A DNA stretch of 64,000 nt from contig JAPTJF010000004.1 of the NCBI GenBank assembly GCA_029339195.1, forward strand, positions 470,998 to 534,997, written 5' to 3'. This document shows, one piece after another, positions 34,701 to 51,048 of this stretch (position 1 is its first letter; each line of letters begins with the position of its first letter). A program made the position numbers and the translations under genes. Below the pieces are notes generated by a model, which was not told the DNA's origin, did no database searches, and worked only from the letters and a program-made list of their open reading frames with translations. This DNA is from Micractinium sp. NFX-FRZ (Eukaryota > Chlorophyta > Trebouxiophyceae > Chlorellales > Chlorellaceae).

Positions 34701-34790
34701 AATGGGCAGCAGCCCAGGGCGAGGGCAAGCCTGGGCTCACCCTCTCAAGGCCTCATGTCTCCCTCAGCGCTGGCTGAGTGGCTCAACTAG
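31772..34790 (+). CDS. Low-complexity, nuclear-type protein (748 residues)
   Basis: The family is not recognised. Exons are 31772-31820, 31946-32028, 32472-33107 and 33312-34790; the second intron has a GC donor (GCAAGC at 32029). It starts MGSGDEADQSAK and soon carries a strong bipartite nuclear-localisation pattern (PPRKRTRNK and PPKKRRGG). The middle has Gln-rich (QQQQQKQQQQRRQRKKR) and Glu-rich tracts. A more ordered stretch follows (LPLVVPSLTAPNLYMEQPQV, LNGVLVKLGA), then Ser/Ala/Pro/Gly-rich sequence with short conserved-looking islands such as KIKLNLLSLLRP and EMLQRGDFSIEGLLGSLP. The last island resembles a short Leu-rich interaction helix. It could be a transcriptional co-regulator or chromatin-linked protein; that is inference from composition only. 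Confidence 0.75.
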
Positions 34791-35445
34791 CTAGCTAGCT
34801 CGCTTGCTAGCATGCATCTGCCGAGTGTGGCACCATTGTTGAGTGGCGGCTCGTGCCAAGTGCGATGCCGCGCATGCACCGCTCCTGCTTCTCCCCTTGC
34901 GCCTCCCCCGCCCGTGCAGCACGAGCCCGCCCTGGCTGCACTATCAACCATTTGCACACCGAACGCGCTTCACCCACTATGCACGACAGCACCTGCTCGC
35001 GCCGGGGGCCCCTTTTTTCCACAGCCGCAGCACAACTAACGGCGACACAAGAGCTCCTGCCGTCGTGCTAAACCTGCAGTCGTTCTTTCCATCCAGCAGC
35101 GGATCCAAGCATTTCCCACCGTTACTTCTCCCTGCTCCAGTGTTGGGGCCCACTTCTCCCTCCCTCCTGCAAAGCCACCGCTCCAACTGTGCCTCCCTTC
35201 CCTCCAGTGGCAACAGCTGTTCACCGCCCCACCCGCGCCCCCCTTTTCCAAAAGCGACGCGCCGCAACCCATCACCGCTTTCATGCTCCACCGCGTGTTT
35301 CATCTTGCTAGCAGCCGAGCTAATGCTTCCTTTTCCGTCTTTTACTACCTGAGCGCGCTCTTCTAATTGCCTCAGCGGGTCAGCTAATCACTTCACTGGG
35401 TCAGCTGTGTGTGCAGCTCTCTGTATATTGTATGCGTTGGGACCG

Positions 35446-35675
35446 CGCTGAGCTGTAACACTCCATTCACAGGGCTGGCAGGTTTCAGGATGGATGGATC
35501 CAAGGTTGCCACGTGCACCTCAGGCTGAGCTGTAACACTCCATTCAATTGCAATTGGGCATTGGCACCTGGGTGTTTCAGGCCTACCCTGGCACCTATCT
35601 ATTCAAAGGGCTGGCATTTCAGGGTGCATGCAACCAGGGCTGCCACGCGCTGCACCTCAGGCTGAGCTTGGCGTG
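35446..35675. repeat. Degenerate direct repeat carrying TGTAA
   Basis: GCTGAGCTGTAACACTCCAT occurs at about 35448 and again at about 35525. A following block (GGGCTGGCA ... TTTCAGG ... GTTGCCACG) recurs as GGGCTGGCATTTCAGGG ... CTGCCACGCG, and both end with CACCTCAGGCTGAGC. This looks like a local duplication that copied a polyadenylation region. Confidence 0.75.
35454..35458 (+). terminator. TGTAA polyadenylation motif (nuclear-type gene)
   Basis: TGTAA lies 664 bp after the stop at 34790; a second copy at 35531-35535 sits in a duplicated block, so two alternative ends are possible. Confidence 0.4.
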
Positions 35676-35707
35676 AGCTGTCCCCAGAGGCGCTGCTTAT
35701 TGCAGGC

Positions 35708-36852
35708 TTAGTCTTCTTTCTTGCCGCCGCCGCCAGCAACAGCAGCACCGCCAGCCGCACCGCCGGCAGCAGCCGGCTCCTCAGACAGCCCTGCCCGCAG
35801 ATTCTCAGCGGCTGCTGCAGCACTAAAGGGGCTCTCCCCCCCGCTGCTGCTCGCTTGCGGCGTGAGCTGCCCCACAGTGGCAGGCGCTGGCGCCGCCTCT
35901 GGCAGGGCGGAGTCGCGGAAGGGGGGGTAGGCTGTGAGGGCGACGGCGGGCGCCCAGAGGAGCAGCGGCGTGCCGCACAGGCAGGCCAGGACCAGGGCTG
36001 CACAGCGGGCAGCGCAGTGCGTGGGGTGGAAAGGCGGGGGAAATGGACGTCGGCAGGGGAGCTGTCGTAGAAGAACGGGCAGACCATTGCACCCCGCCAG
36101 CAAGCCCAGCCCCCAGCCCAGCCGCCCACCCACTGTAGCATAGGCTGCCGCCAATGCAGCATTCACCTGGCAAGTAGGTGGAGAAGCTGCCATCATTGCA
36201 CCCTGCCAGGAAGCCCAGCCCCCAGCCCAGCCGCCCACCCACTGTAGCATTCACACTGCAATAACTGTAGCATTCACCTGGCGAGTATGTGGAGAAGACG
36301 GGGAGGTCGCTGCGCTCCGCCAGAAAGCCCAGCCCCAGCAGCATGGCGGCCAGCGGGGCCAGCAGGAGTTGCGCGGCCATGAGCGCCTTGCTTGCAGGCA
36401 CAAGCGGGCTCGTGGTCCTGCGGGGCGGCAAGCAGCATGGTTCGGGAGCACGGGGCAGCAAGCATCGGGTGGGGGAGCGCAGGGCGTGCTGGTGGCCGCC
36501 CACTTGCGAAACAAAGCAGGGCATGCTTGGGGGCCTGGTGGGCGCGTGCAGTTTTGCCTGACGGATTTGTGCAGGGGCGGGGGCAACCTGACGCACTTGG
36601 CGCTGATGTGGCGCCAGCACGGTGTGGCGCCAGCACTAGGGTGTTGTGGGTGCTGGAGCCTTCTGCCTGGGCTTTCCGCCCGCCCCGCCTCCCGCCCGCC
36701 CGCCGGCACCTGGGGTAGCTCCACACGATGCCAAAGAAGGTGATCAGGAACACAAAAGCAGCGCTGACCGCCAGGGAGCCGTAGACCACGGCATCCGTGA
36801 GGTCGGGGATCATGCTGACGAGGCGCTCCCCCAGCGCAAGAAAGTCTGCCAT
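35708..36852 (-). CDS. Small multi-pass membrane protein (190 residues)
   Basis: The family is not recognised. Exons are 36852-36710, 36417-36278 and 35997-35708, all in phase. Three hydrophobic segments are visible: LAVSAAFVFLITFFGIVW (exon 1), AQLLLAPLAAMLLGLGFL (exon 2) and ALVLACLCGTPLLLWAPAVA (exon 3). They are joined by short polar loops (SYPRTTSPLVPASKAL and ERSDLPVFSTYSP). The C-terminal 70 residues are hydrophilic, Ala/Gly/Ser-rich and end GGGGKKED, a charged tail likely on the cytosolic side. There is no cleavable signal peptide; the start MADFLALGERLVSM is the only upstream Met. The second intron is filled with copies of the exon 2 end. Confidence 0.68.
36071..36346 (-). repeat. 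Three tandem copies of an exon end and donor
   Basis: The end of exon 2 of the 190-residue gene (about 36346-36278) is repeated in the following intron at about 36250-36160 and 36141-36071. The two intronic copies share a 56-bp block (36195-36250 and 36086-36141) with two mismatches. One intronic copy keeps the CCAG/GTGAAT donor. Confidence 0.85.
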
Positions 36853-37839
36853 GGTGGGGGCCACCGAGCGTCCGCAGGCTTGGACTGCGGGTGGGCAGTG
36901 GGTGCAAAAGGCGGCAGGGAGGAGTTATGCCGGAAGGGGAAGCAAAACATACTGTCAGGGTGGGGTGGGCTAGGGGGCATTGATTGGGAGGCGGCAGGGT
37001 GCGGCGGGGTACGGCGGGGCGGGGCGGCCCCGACGCCACAAGAGGGCGGGTTTGACAGGCAGCTGCACCTGCCCACGGGCTGGCTAGAGGCGCCTGCGAG
37101 AAGAGCTAGGCTTGGAGAGCCTGGGCAGGCCTGCTGCAGGCAACAGCGCACCTGTGAGTGCACCAGTGGGAGAGAGGCCTCCCACCTGCTACAGCCACGT
37201 GCAGAGAAGCCGCCTCTTGTGTTCTGAAGTCCCTTGGAATGGTGCAAAGAGCGGTCTGCAATCGAGTATTGCAGGCTCAAGCTAGCTAGCCGGGCGGCAT
37301 GCAGCCTACTCACATCACAGGGAGGCGCCGGCGCCGCCAGCTGCCGCCGCAGCTGCAGTTGTCTTTCCCATAATGATGGGGCAAAAGTGCTTTGGAGCAG
37401 TATCGTCGCTGAGCCTCCTGCAGCCTGAGCCTTCTGGCAGCGAGTGCGCAGCGAGTGCAGCCAGGCCGCTGTACTGAACAGTTCTGGACGAGACTCTGGT
37501 TCACTCTGTTGCTCCCGTCGCGGTGGGCTTTTGCGCAGCATTGAGGAGGTTACAGTCACGCCAAGGTGCGCCCAACAGACGCCGCCGCCAGTTGTGGCCG
37601 GCCGAAAGCTGGTTGCTCTTGCTGCAGTGCACCGCGCGGCTGTTGTGGTGCACTCTGCTGGCGTGCATCTGCGCAACCGTTGAGGCAGCAGCGGCCGCCA
37701 TGTGCTGCTGCAACTGCCGCTCACCCGCTGCCGCCGCTTGCCTGCAGGCCCAATGGTTTAACGCAGGAGCGCTCCCCTAGCATTCTCTTTTGTCACGTGC
37801 GGCAGGCAGCAGTTGTGATTGGCCACCCGCAAGGCTTCA
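36853..37839. promoter_or_regulatory. Divergent region, 190-residue gene / GT61 gene
   Basis: This is 0.99 kb between head-to-head genes. No other gene is supported. Confidence 0.4.
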
Positions 37840-40625
37840 ATGACGCACGCACCGTCCTCCCCGGTGAAGGGTGCCATGAGCACCCACCACCGCTCACCCA
37901 TGGCGTCGCCGCGCGGCTACCGCCAGCGGCACACGCCTCTGGCCGCGCTGCTTGTTGTGCTGGTGGTGGGCGGCAGCCTATTGTCGATGCAGCAGCAGCG
38001 AGAACGCAACGCGCAAGCGGCAGGTGGCCCGCTGGGGGTGCGGCACATAAACCTGGCGCCATTGGGAGCGGCGCCGCCACACGCACTGGCGGCGCTACCG
38101 CGCAGCACCCACAAGGCAAGTCGGTTGCAGCAAGCAGCCCCTGTTGTTGTGAAGTGTTGATTGATGTCAGCATGCTGTAACCTCACCCACTCCCGCTGCT
38201 GCCTGCTGCTGTCTGCCCATGCGTCCGTGCAGCCCCTGCCCTGCGTTGCCTGCCCATTGTGCATTCTGCCGCCCCTGCCCCGCCTCTGCAGTGCTCTGAC
38301 GCACAGGACGCCAACCACCGGGTGTGCCAGTTCTCAAACCTCATCCTGCACCAAGGCACGGTGTACTACGTGACTGATGGTGAGTCAAGAGGTTGCGTGC
38401 GAGCACGCATGTGGTGTTGACATTAAGAGCGCTGCCTGAGGAAGGGCGGGATTTTATCGTGCAGTACACAAGCAGCAGGCTTGCTGGAGCAGCGGCGCCA
38501 CTCTGTGCACAGGTGGCCTGCAGTGTTGCCCACCACCTCACAGCTGGCAGGCACATGCGCTGGTGCACTCCACGCAGGCTTTTGCATGCTTGCAGCTTCC
38601 ACTCACCCTCTGCCCTGCCTGCGGCATGTTAGGATGCTGAGCTGGCGGATGCGGCCTACCGCCCGCCGGCTTTCCGTCCAATCCCTGACCCACCTGCTGT
38701 GCCTGCTGTGCATGCCGTGCCCGTCCAGATGCTGAGCTGGAGCTGCCCCAGGTGGATGTGACGTACCATCCCGCCCCCGATGAGAAGTATGCACCCACCC
38801 TGCTGCAAGCCAGCAAGGCGGGCTTCCTGCTGGCGGGGCAGAACTCAAACGAGGTGGGTAGTGGGTGGGCGGATGGGCTTGCCGCAGGGGCAGCAGTGGG
38901 TGCACACGTGGAGTCAGTGTGCAATGCACGATTGGTGTGAAGGGTATCAGGGGCAGGGACCCAGGGTGCAGGGGGCGGCCGGCAAGGTGAAACAGGAATG
39001 CAGGCGCTTGGCTTGGCTTGCTTACCATGCCTTGCCATTTCAACCAACGCGCTGCCTGCCCGCCGCGTGCCCCCCCTTGCAGTGGGCCAGCATCCCGCTG
39101 TCCTGGCTGTGGAAGGTGACCAAGCGGTGGGACAACCTGGCGCACCACTTTGGGGAGGAGGTGCGCCGCTGGGTTGCCGCCTGCCTGTAGGGTAATTTTG
39201 GGCGAGCCGCCTTGTTGCTGCTGGTTTTGGGAGGAGGTGCGCCGCTGGGCTGCTGCCTGCTGGATGCCATTACTCACCCGTCCTATGTTGGCCTGGCAGG
39301 TGCTGACCGCTGACAGGCACACTGCAATTCTGGGGTCCCTGGCATCAGGCCCTTGTGCTGCCCCGCTGCTGGCAGATGTGGTGGGCCAAATGCTTGCTTG
39401 CCTGCCCACCTCCGTGCCTTGCTGTCCCGCCTGCCTGCAGGCGGTGACGGTGCACAACACATTGTGCACGCACCTGGGGGAGTGCAGCTACCCGCCGCGG
39501 CGTGAGGTGCAGATGCTGCTGCTGGACTCGCGCCACCGCGGCGCCCTGCTGGCGTCCGTCAACGCCACGCTGGCGCACTGCGTCACAGGCTGGCCTGCCG
39601 TGTATCGCGACGACGAGCGGCTGGCTAGCAAGGTCGGTGCGCATGGTGATGGCGATGCCGTGTGCGGAGTTGTTGTGTTTGTGAAGAGGCAGAGCGGATG
39701 GCCAGAGCTGCTTGGACAGCACTTTGCACCATGGCCATCCCTGTGCCATGTGCGTGCAGCATGCTTCTGTAGTTGCCTGCCCTCCTGCCCTGCCAGACTT
39801 TGTTGCGAAATGAGCCTCACTCCATGCCTGCCTGGCTGTGCTGCTGCATCGTGCTGCCGCTGTGCCGTGCAGACGGTCGTGCTGACGGAGGCGTGGTCGG
39901 GCATCGGTCCGCAGTGCCACTCGCAGCGGGGCTGTGCCAGGTGAGCTTTGGGGTGCGCTAAAACTGTGTGCCAAAATATGTGCTGTGCCGTGCTGCGCCC
40001 TGCTGCATCGGGAGAGTGCTGGGTTGTGCAGCACAGGGCAGGCCCTGCTCCGGCGCTGCGGCTGCCTGTAGCATGCACTCCATTCCGGATTCAGAACACA
40101 GGCGTTCCGCTCGTCTGCCCTCCCCTCAGCTCTGCTGGTTGTTGCATGCTTTTGTCCAAGTGAAACCATTTCCGACTCATCTTTGCTCACTCGTTGCCGC
40201 CTGCAGCGGCACAGAGTTTGGAGACGCCCGCAAGGACAAGCGGGCAGCCATGCCGGCCTCGGCGCTGCAGAGCTGGCGGGTGCGCCTGGGGGCGTGCTTC
40301 AGCTTTGATGTGCGCACGCCGGCGCCCACCTCCCCCAAGACCGTCCTCGTCGTGGACCGGCCGTACGAGGCGGGTGAGCAGTGGTTGAAAGTCGCTGCCA
40401 ATGTCTCGAGTGCACTGCAAGGCATGGGGCCAGCGTGTCAACCAGAAGGCACAGCACTGACTGGCCCACGCCACGCTGCCTGCCTGCCTGCCTGCCTGCC
40501 TGCTGCTCCAGGGTGTTGTCGTCGCTGTGGTTGTCCGAGTGCACTGCATGGGCCCAGGGTGTCAGCCAGAACGCCCAGCAGCTGCTTCCTCACGCCGCTG
40601 CCACACTGAATAGATGCATGCACCC

Positions 40626-40663
<38 letters not shown>

Positions 40664-42357
40664 CGCCTCCTCGCCTGCAGGGCGGCACATGCTCAACATC
40701 CGCAGCGTGGAGCGTGCGGTGCGGGAGCGGTTCCCCGGGGACGTGGTGCGGCTGCAGTACTTTGAGGTGAGGACAATGGACAGGCAGGCGGTAAGGATGC
40801 TTCAGCAAGCATGCCGCCATGCAACAGGCAGTGGACGTGCGTAAGGGTGCTTCAGCAAGGGCCGCACCAGCGTAGCGGTACGTGTGCACGGCGCCCATGT
40901 CTGGCCTTGATCGCTGCCCTCCGCTGTGCCTCCCCTATCTCTCTCTGTCAGGACGTGCCCTTCCCCGAGTAGCTGCGCATGGTCCAGTTCTGTCCTTGAT
41001 CGCTGCCCTCTGCTGTGTCTCTCTTCAGGACGTGCCCTTCCCCGAGCAGCTGCGCATCATGAGCGGCGTCAGCCTGTTGGTCATGGTGCACGGCTCCGCC
41101 ATCGCGCTGTGGCCCTTCTTGCCGCCCAACGCGGTGGCCATACACATCAGCCCCGACCTGGAGTCCACAGATTCACTGCAGCGCGTGTGGGCAGACCACT
41201 ACGTGAGTTTGGGCCGGCCTAAACCTAGAGGCGGGTAGTTTTGGGGGTGAGCTGGCGGTGGGAGTGCTCGGGCCCTCCCTGGCCATCTATGTCTGCCCAG
41301 AGCCACATCCCACATCTGGACAGCACGCCACTTGCCTGCACCGCGGGTGGGTGGAGCACTGGGTGAGGTGTGTGGAGGGTGGCGGGGCCGTTGAGTGGAG
41401 CTGTGCCTACCACCTGCCCCTGGCCGCTACCCCTGCCCACCTCTGCCCCCTCCCCTTCCCCCCTCCACACACACACCTGGCGCAGGCCCGAGACTGGGGT
41501 TTCACCGGCCTGTCCTACGTGCCCATCAACAACACCGACCCCTCCCGCCAGCACATGCGGTGGGAGAAGATCATGGCGCAGGATGGGTACAGGGACCTCA
41601 CAGCGTGAGCCTGCCAGCCTGCCAGCCAGCCAGCTTCTGCCGGGGAAGCTGGGGAGGCGCCTGGGCCGTGCTGCAGAAGCCTGCCTGCCTGTCCACCCGC
41701 CTGCCTGACTGCCCGCCTTCCCTGCAAGGCGTCTGCTCGCTTGGCCTGGGCTGGCAAACTGCGGCCTCGGCAGCGGGCCCTAGAGCTGCAGCCTGCTGGG
41801 TGTGCCCGCCCTGCTGCCCTCACCACACCATGCTGTGCCGTGCTGTGCTGTGCAGTGAGCAGAAGCTGGCTCTGCTGGAGAGGGGGGAGTGCCCCAACAA
41901 GAAGGACCAGCTGTGCTCGTTCCACTGGAAGCGGCAGGAGGTGGGGACCTGGGTGCGGGCGGGGGTTAATAGGGGGTAGGGTGTCTGGTGGTGTGAGCGC
42001 TGTGAGCACGCGTGTACCTCCTTCCCCAGCAGCCTCCTCCACAGCACGGCGCACCTGCCCAGCCGCCTTCTCTCCCCTCGCCCGCGCCTCGCGTATGCCG
42101 CCTCCCCTACCCTCGTCGCCCTCCGCCCCCTGCACCTGAGCCTTGCGCTGGATCCTTGTGAATTGCGGCACATCTGTTCTGTGCACGGCCTGCCGCCCTC
42201 TTACCCCTGCTCTTCTCTCTCCTCCTCCACCCCCCTGCAGCTGAGCCTGGTGCTGGACTTGGAGCAGCTGGCGTGGGCTCTGGACACAGCGGAAGCAGAT
42301 CTGCTCCGCAAGTCAAAGCAGCAACCGCAGCAGCAGCAACAGCGGCAGCGCTTGTGA
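37840..42357 (+). CDS. GT61-type glycosyltransferase, type II membrane protein
   Basis: This is a predicted Golgi or ER lumenal glycosyltransferase of the GT61/DUF563 group (relatives add beta-1,2-xylose to N-glycans or modify other glycans). Twelve exons encode 524 residues: 37840-38115, 38292-38379, 38729-38853, 39083-39160, 39441-39632, 39873-39940, 40207-40373, 40681-40766, 41029-41202, 41486-41604, 41856-41940 and 42241-42357. A basic N-terminus precedes the signal anchor LAALLVVLVVGGSLL. The family hallmark is in exon 9: SLLVMVHGSAIALWPFLPPN followed by AVAIHISP, corresponding to the HGAGLTN-FLP-P block. PKTVLVVDRP and INNTDPSRQH also fit. The first intron uses a perfect GC donor (AAG/GCAAGT). 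The C-terminus is Gln-rich. Donor sugar and acceptor are not determinable. The first ATG in frame (37840) is taken; 37876 is an alternative. Confidence 0.85.
39148..39264 (+). repeat. Exon-end copy inside a GT61 intron
   Basis: About 39 bp covering the end of exon 4 and the start of its intron (39148-39186) recurs at 39226-39264 with few differences. Both keep GGAGGAG/GTGCGC, so the intron contains a second potential donor 78 bp downstream. Confidence 0.85.
40905..41060 (+). repeat. Duplicated acceptor and exon start with a premature stop
   Basis: The segment from TTGATCGCTGCCCTC through CAG/GACGTGCCCTTCCCCGAG occurs twice, offset by 77 bp. In the first copy (exon-like start 40952) the sixth codon is followed by TAG; the second copy (41029) continues as the functional exon 9. 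Confidence 0.92.
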
Positions 42358-42878
42358 GCAGGCTGCTGCGGCGGCCGCAGCTGCCGCCGCAGCGACTGTG
42401 AGCGGCCGGGCTGAGTCGAGTCTTTTTCCTGGCCGGGAGTGGGGCTGCTCTGACCTTTAGGATTACTGCCCTTCCATGCTTCCTGCCGCAGATCCATTCC
42501 CTCATCCTCAGAGTGCTACAGTGTATCCTGTCCTGCCCCGACGTCTCACCCACCCAAGCTGTTGACCCATGACTCCTAGATGCCCCTGACCGCCAGTAAC
42601 CCGCTATTCTTTCGCGACACAGTGCTTGCAACGTGCGCCTGCTTTCCCAACAGTGTGCAGCAGCGCAGGGAGGTGGCGCTGCATGGCGTGGCCAGGCAGG
42701 GCAGAGCAGAGGCTATCAATGTGCAAGGATGGCAGGACAGTGAGGAAGGAGGGGAGCCCACCCGGTGACACACCTAGCACGGGAGCAGTGTGCACCCCAG
42801 CCAAGTCAACAAGTACGCTGGAGAAGCAGCAGTGCATTCAGTGAGGGACAAGTGCGCGATCATCGCACACCAGCCGCC
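42358..42878. other. Convergent interval, GT61 / Miro
   Basis: This 0.52-kb tail-to-tail spacer holds the 3' UTRs of both genes. I did not find a clear TGTAA on either strand here. No gene is seen. Confidence 0.4.
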
Positions 42879-48787
<5,909 letters not shown>

Positions 48788-49398
48788 CGTGTCTGTTTAT
48801 TGGCGGGAGGTTGCGCTGCTGCTGGGGGCGGCAGTGGCGGGGAAGGGTTGGAAGTGAGCAGGCAGTTGGGGTGCAGGCGATGTGCAGCTTGGGATGGGGC
48901 AGGGCGCAGCAGCTGGCTGGGGCGCAGGCTTGGGCTGGGCACGCGGCAAGGGTAGGGAGGCGGGTGTGAAGCTCATAAGGCTCGGCAGCGGCGGCGACGG
49001 TGGGCGGCGGCGCACTGCTCACAAAAAGCCGCCCCGCTGCTGGCGCTCCCACCCACGGTGATCCCCGGCGCTGCAACGCGCACCTAGGCTCTCAGAATTT
49101 GCCCGCAGGCTGCCTTGGCCCTGCGAGAAAGGCCCCGATGGCACGGCCACCCAGCAGCAGGCCAAGCGGAGAGGTTAGCGGAGCGCGGCAAGACGGTGCG
49201 GTTGGATGAACAGAGTCCGAGGCGATGCAGCCAGGCCGAGGCGTGAGCACGGCTTAGGTTTCTCCAGCCAGGTGGCGCTCCGCCCTCATGTAGGCCTGCC
49301 CCGCAAACCCCGGCTTGCTCACTAGCACAAGTACAACCAGCGATCACCCGACTGTTCATCTTCAACCTGCCCAGCGCTGCGATCGACCGCGCCGAAAG
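48788..49398. promoter_or_regulatory. Divergent promoter region, Miro / ATPase inhibitor
   Basis: This 611-bp interval separates two head-to-head genes for mitochondrial proteins. It is GC-rich without an obvious TATA box. Shared regulation is plausible but not shown. Confidence 0.5.
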
Positions 49399-51048
49399 AT
49401 GCTGAGGGCCGTGACCCGCCTGGCGCCGCGCCTGGTCCCCCGGGCCGAGGCAGCTGTCGGCACCCGCAGCATGAGCTTGGCGGGGATGAAGGGTGAGGGC
49501 GGGGCTGCGGGGGCTGTGCGGAGGGCAGGCTGCCTCTTCCCTTGCTTACCTGCTCACGTCGGCCACTCCCACCCTCCTCCCGCAGGTTACGATGACAAGG
49601 AGGCGGCGGAGGAGGTGAGCGGGGGAGTTGTTGCAGTGCTGCGGGCCTGCCGCCGCTCGCCTGCGTGCTGCCGCCGCGCCCGCACTGCAGTTCGACAGGA
49701 CGCAGCAGCTTTGGCTCCCTGCTTCTCATTTTCTGTAACCGTGTCTTTCACGTATTGTGATGATGCAGATGCTGTTCTTCAAGAAGGTGAATCGGACGCT
49801 GCTTCTTGCCAGCGTCGCCCGCAGGCAGTGGCAGGCCCGACCTGCTTTCTCCATGGGGCATCGACAGCCGTGGCGTGGCAGCCGTGGCGCACAGCCAACC
49901 CCACAGAGCACCGACAGCGTGCTGGCAGCCTGCTTGCAAGCGTCAGACACCTGCGCTGCAGTCTCAATCCATCTAGATCCAGCTGCCTCTTCAAAAGGCA
50001 GAGCAGTCGTCCCGTTCGACAGCAGCCTGCCATGCAGTATCCAGGCAGTGCGCGTTTCTGACGGCCCCTGTCCACCCGACCGGCACATCCGCTGTCCTCC
50101 GCCTGACCCCTGCCGCCTGCCGCTTTGCCCACGCTACGCTGCCTGCCTGCAGGAGGATGAGCGGGCGCTGCGCCGGCTGCTGAACAAGGTTCGCAAGTCT
50201 GCAGAGCAGGTGGGTGCTGCAGCACAGGGCGGGGCGGAGGTGGGCAAGGGAGCGAGGCGGCGCAGGTGGGGCCAATCGCGCGGTCAGCAGGCGTGGCATC
50301 CTTTAAGAAGTCGAGGCAGAGGCCTGGCAGGGATGCATGTCCGGGCGGGGCAGGCGGAAGAAGCGCAGCAGGAGGTGCTGTGACAGCGAGAAACATCTTG
50401 CCATGCTGTCCTCCCTCGGCACTCCTGCTGCGCCGAAAGGGTTCTGTTGTGAGCGTACGCTGTGCGCGCCGTCAGCGCTGTGTCAGGCGGGCAGCCCTGG
50501 CTCCCGCCCTCCTCCCTCGCACCGGCACACACACGCACACCACTTTCCTCTCTTTGCAGCACGACGTGCATGCTGCTGTGGGCGCGGTGGAGGCGGAGAA
50601 GTCCGCCCTGAACGCGATTGTGGGCAAGTACAAGCTCAGCGAGGAGGACATCCAGGGTAAGTTTAGCTGCTGTGCCTGTGTCTGCAGAAAGTTTAGTTCA
50701 CAAGCATGTGTTTGTGTGGGCACGGTCAGACATGCAGGGTGAGCCAACACTGTGCGTGTGTCTGCGGTGCATATTGTGTGGCGTGGTTCGTATGCACATG
50801 TGTGTGGGGAGCAAGTACAAGGTCAGCGAGGAAGGGCATGCAGCGGGAGTGCTTCATCTTCTTCCTGTTTGAGATCACTGGGCGGGCAAGGGCAGCCGCT
50901 GGTGTTGAGCCGCCCCGCCTGCACACATCCCTGATGTTTCACTGGACCCCCCCTTCTGCACCACTGCTGACAACTCTGTTTCACCCCCCATCTGGCCCTG
51001 CCTCGCCCTGCAGCGCTGCTCAACTGGAAGCACAGCGAGTCGCACTGA
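49399..51048 (+). CDS. IF1-like mitochondrial ATP synthase inhibitor
   Basis: This is a predicted small helical inhibitor of the mitochondrial F1-ATPase. Six exons encode 109 residues: 49399-49492, 49586-49614, 49769-49786, 50153-50209, 50560-50656 and 51014-51048. The N-terminus (MLRAVTRLAPRLVPRAEAA ... RSMSLAGMKG) is a basic, Ser/Ala-rich mitochondrial presequence. The mature part begins YDDKEAAEEMLFFKKEDERA, which resembles the IF1 inhibitory region (acidic-aromatic-basic helix). It is followed by RRLLNKVRKSAEQHD and a longer helix ending ALLNWKHSESH. Exon 3 is only 18 bp (MLFFKK). The C-terminal half is longer than in plant IF1 and could mark a divergent subfamily or another mitochondrial coiled-coil protein. 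Confidence 0.65.
50622..50843 (+). repeat. Decayed copy of an exon end in the ATPase-inhibitor intron
   Basis: GGCAAGTACAAGCTCAGCGA at the end of exon 5 recurs near 50811 as GAGCAAGTACAAGGTCAGCG, with a similar downstream GGGCATGCAG in place of GACATCCAGG. The copy lies about 186 bp into the following intron. Confidence 0.75.

Larger units (their letters stand above)
34791..35707. other. Convergent 3' UTR region with duplicated TGTAA segment
   Basis: This 0.9-kb interval separates the nuclear-type gene (+) and the 190-residue gene (-). It is T-rich compared with its surroundings near 35280-35460. Plus-strand TGTAA motifs at 35454-35458 and 35531-35535 lie in repeated blocks. Confidence 0.45.
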
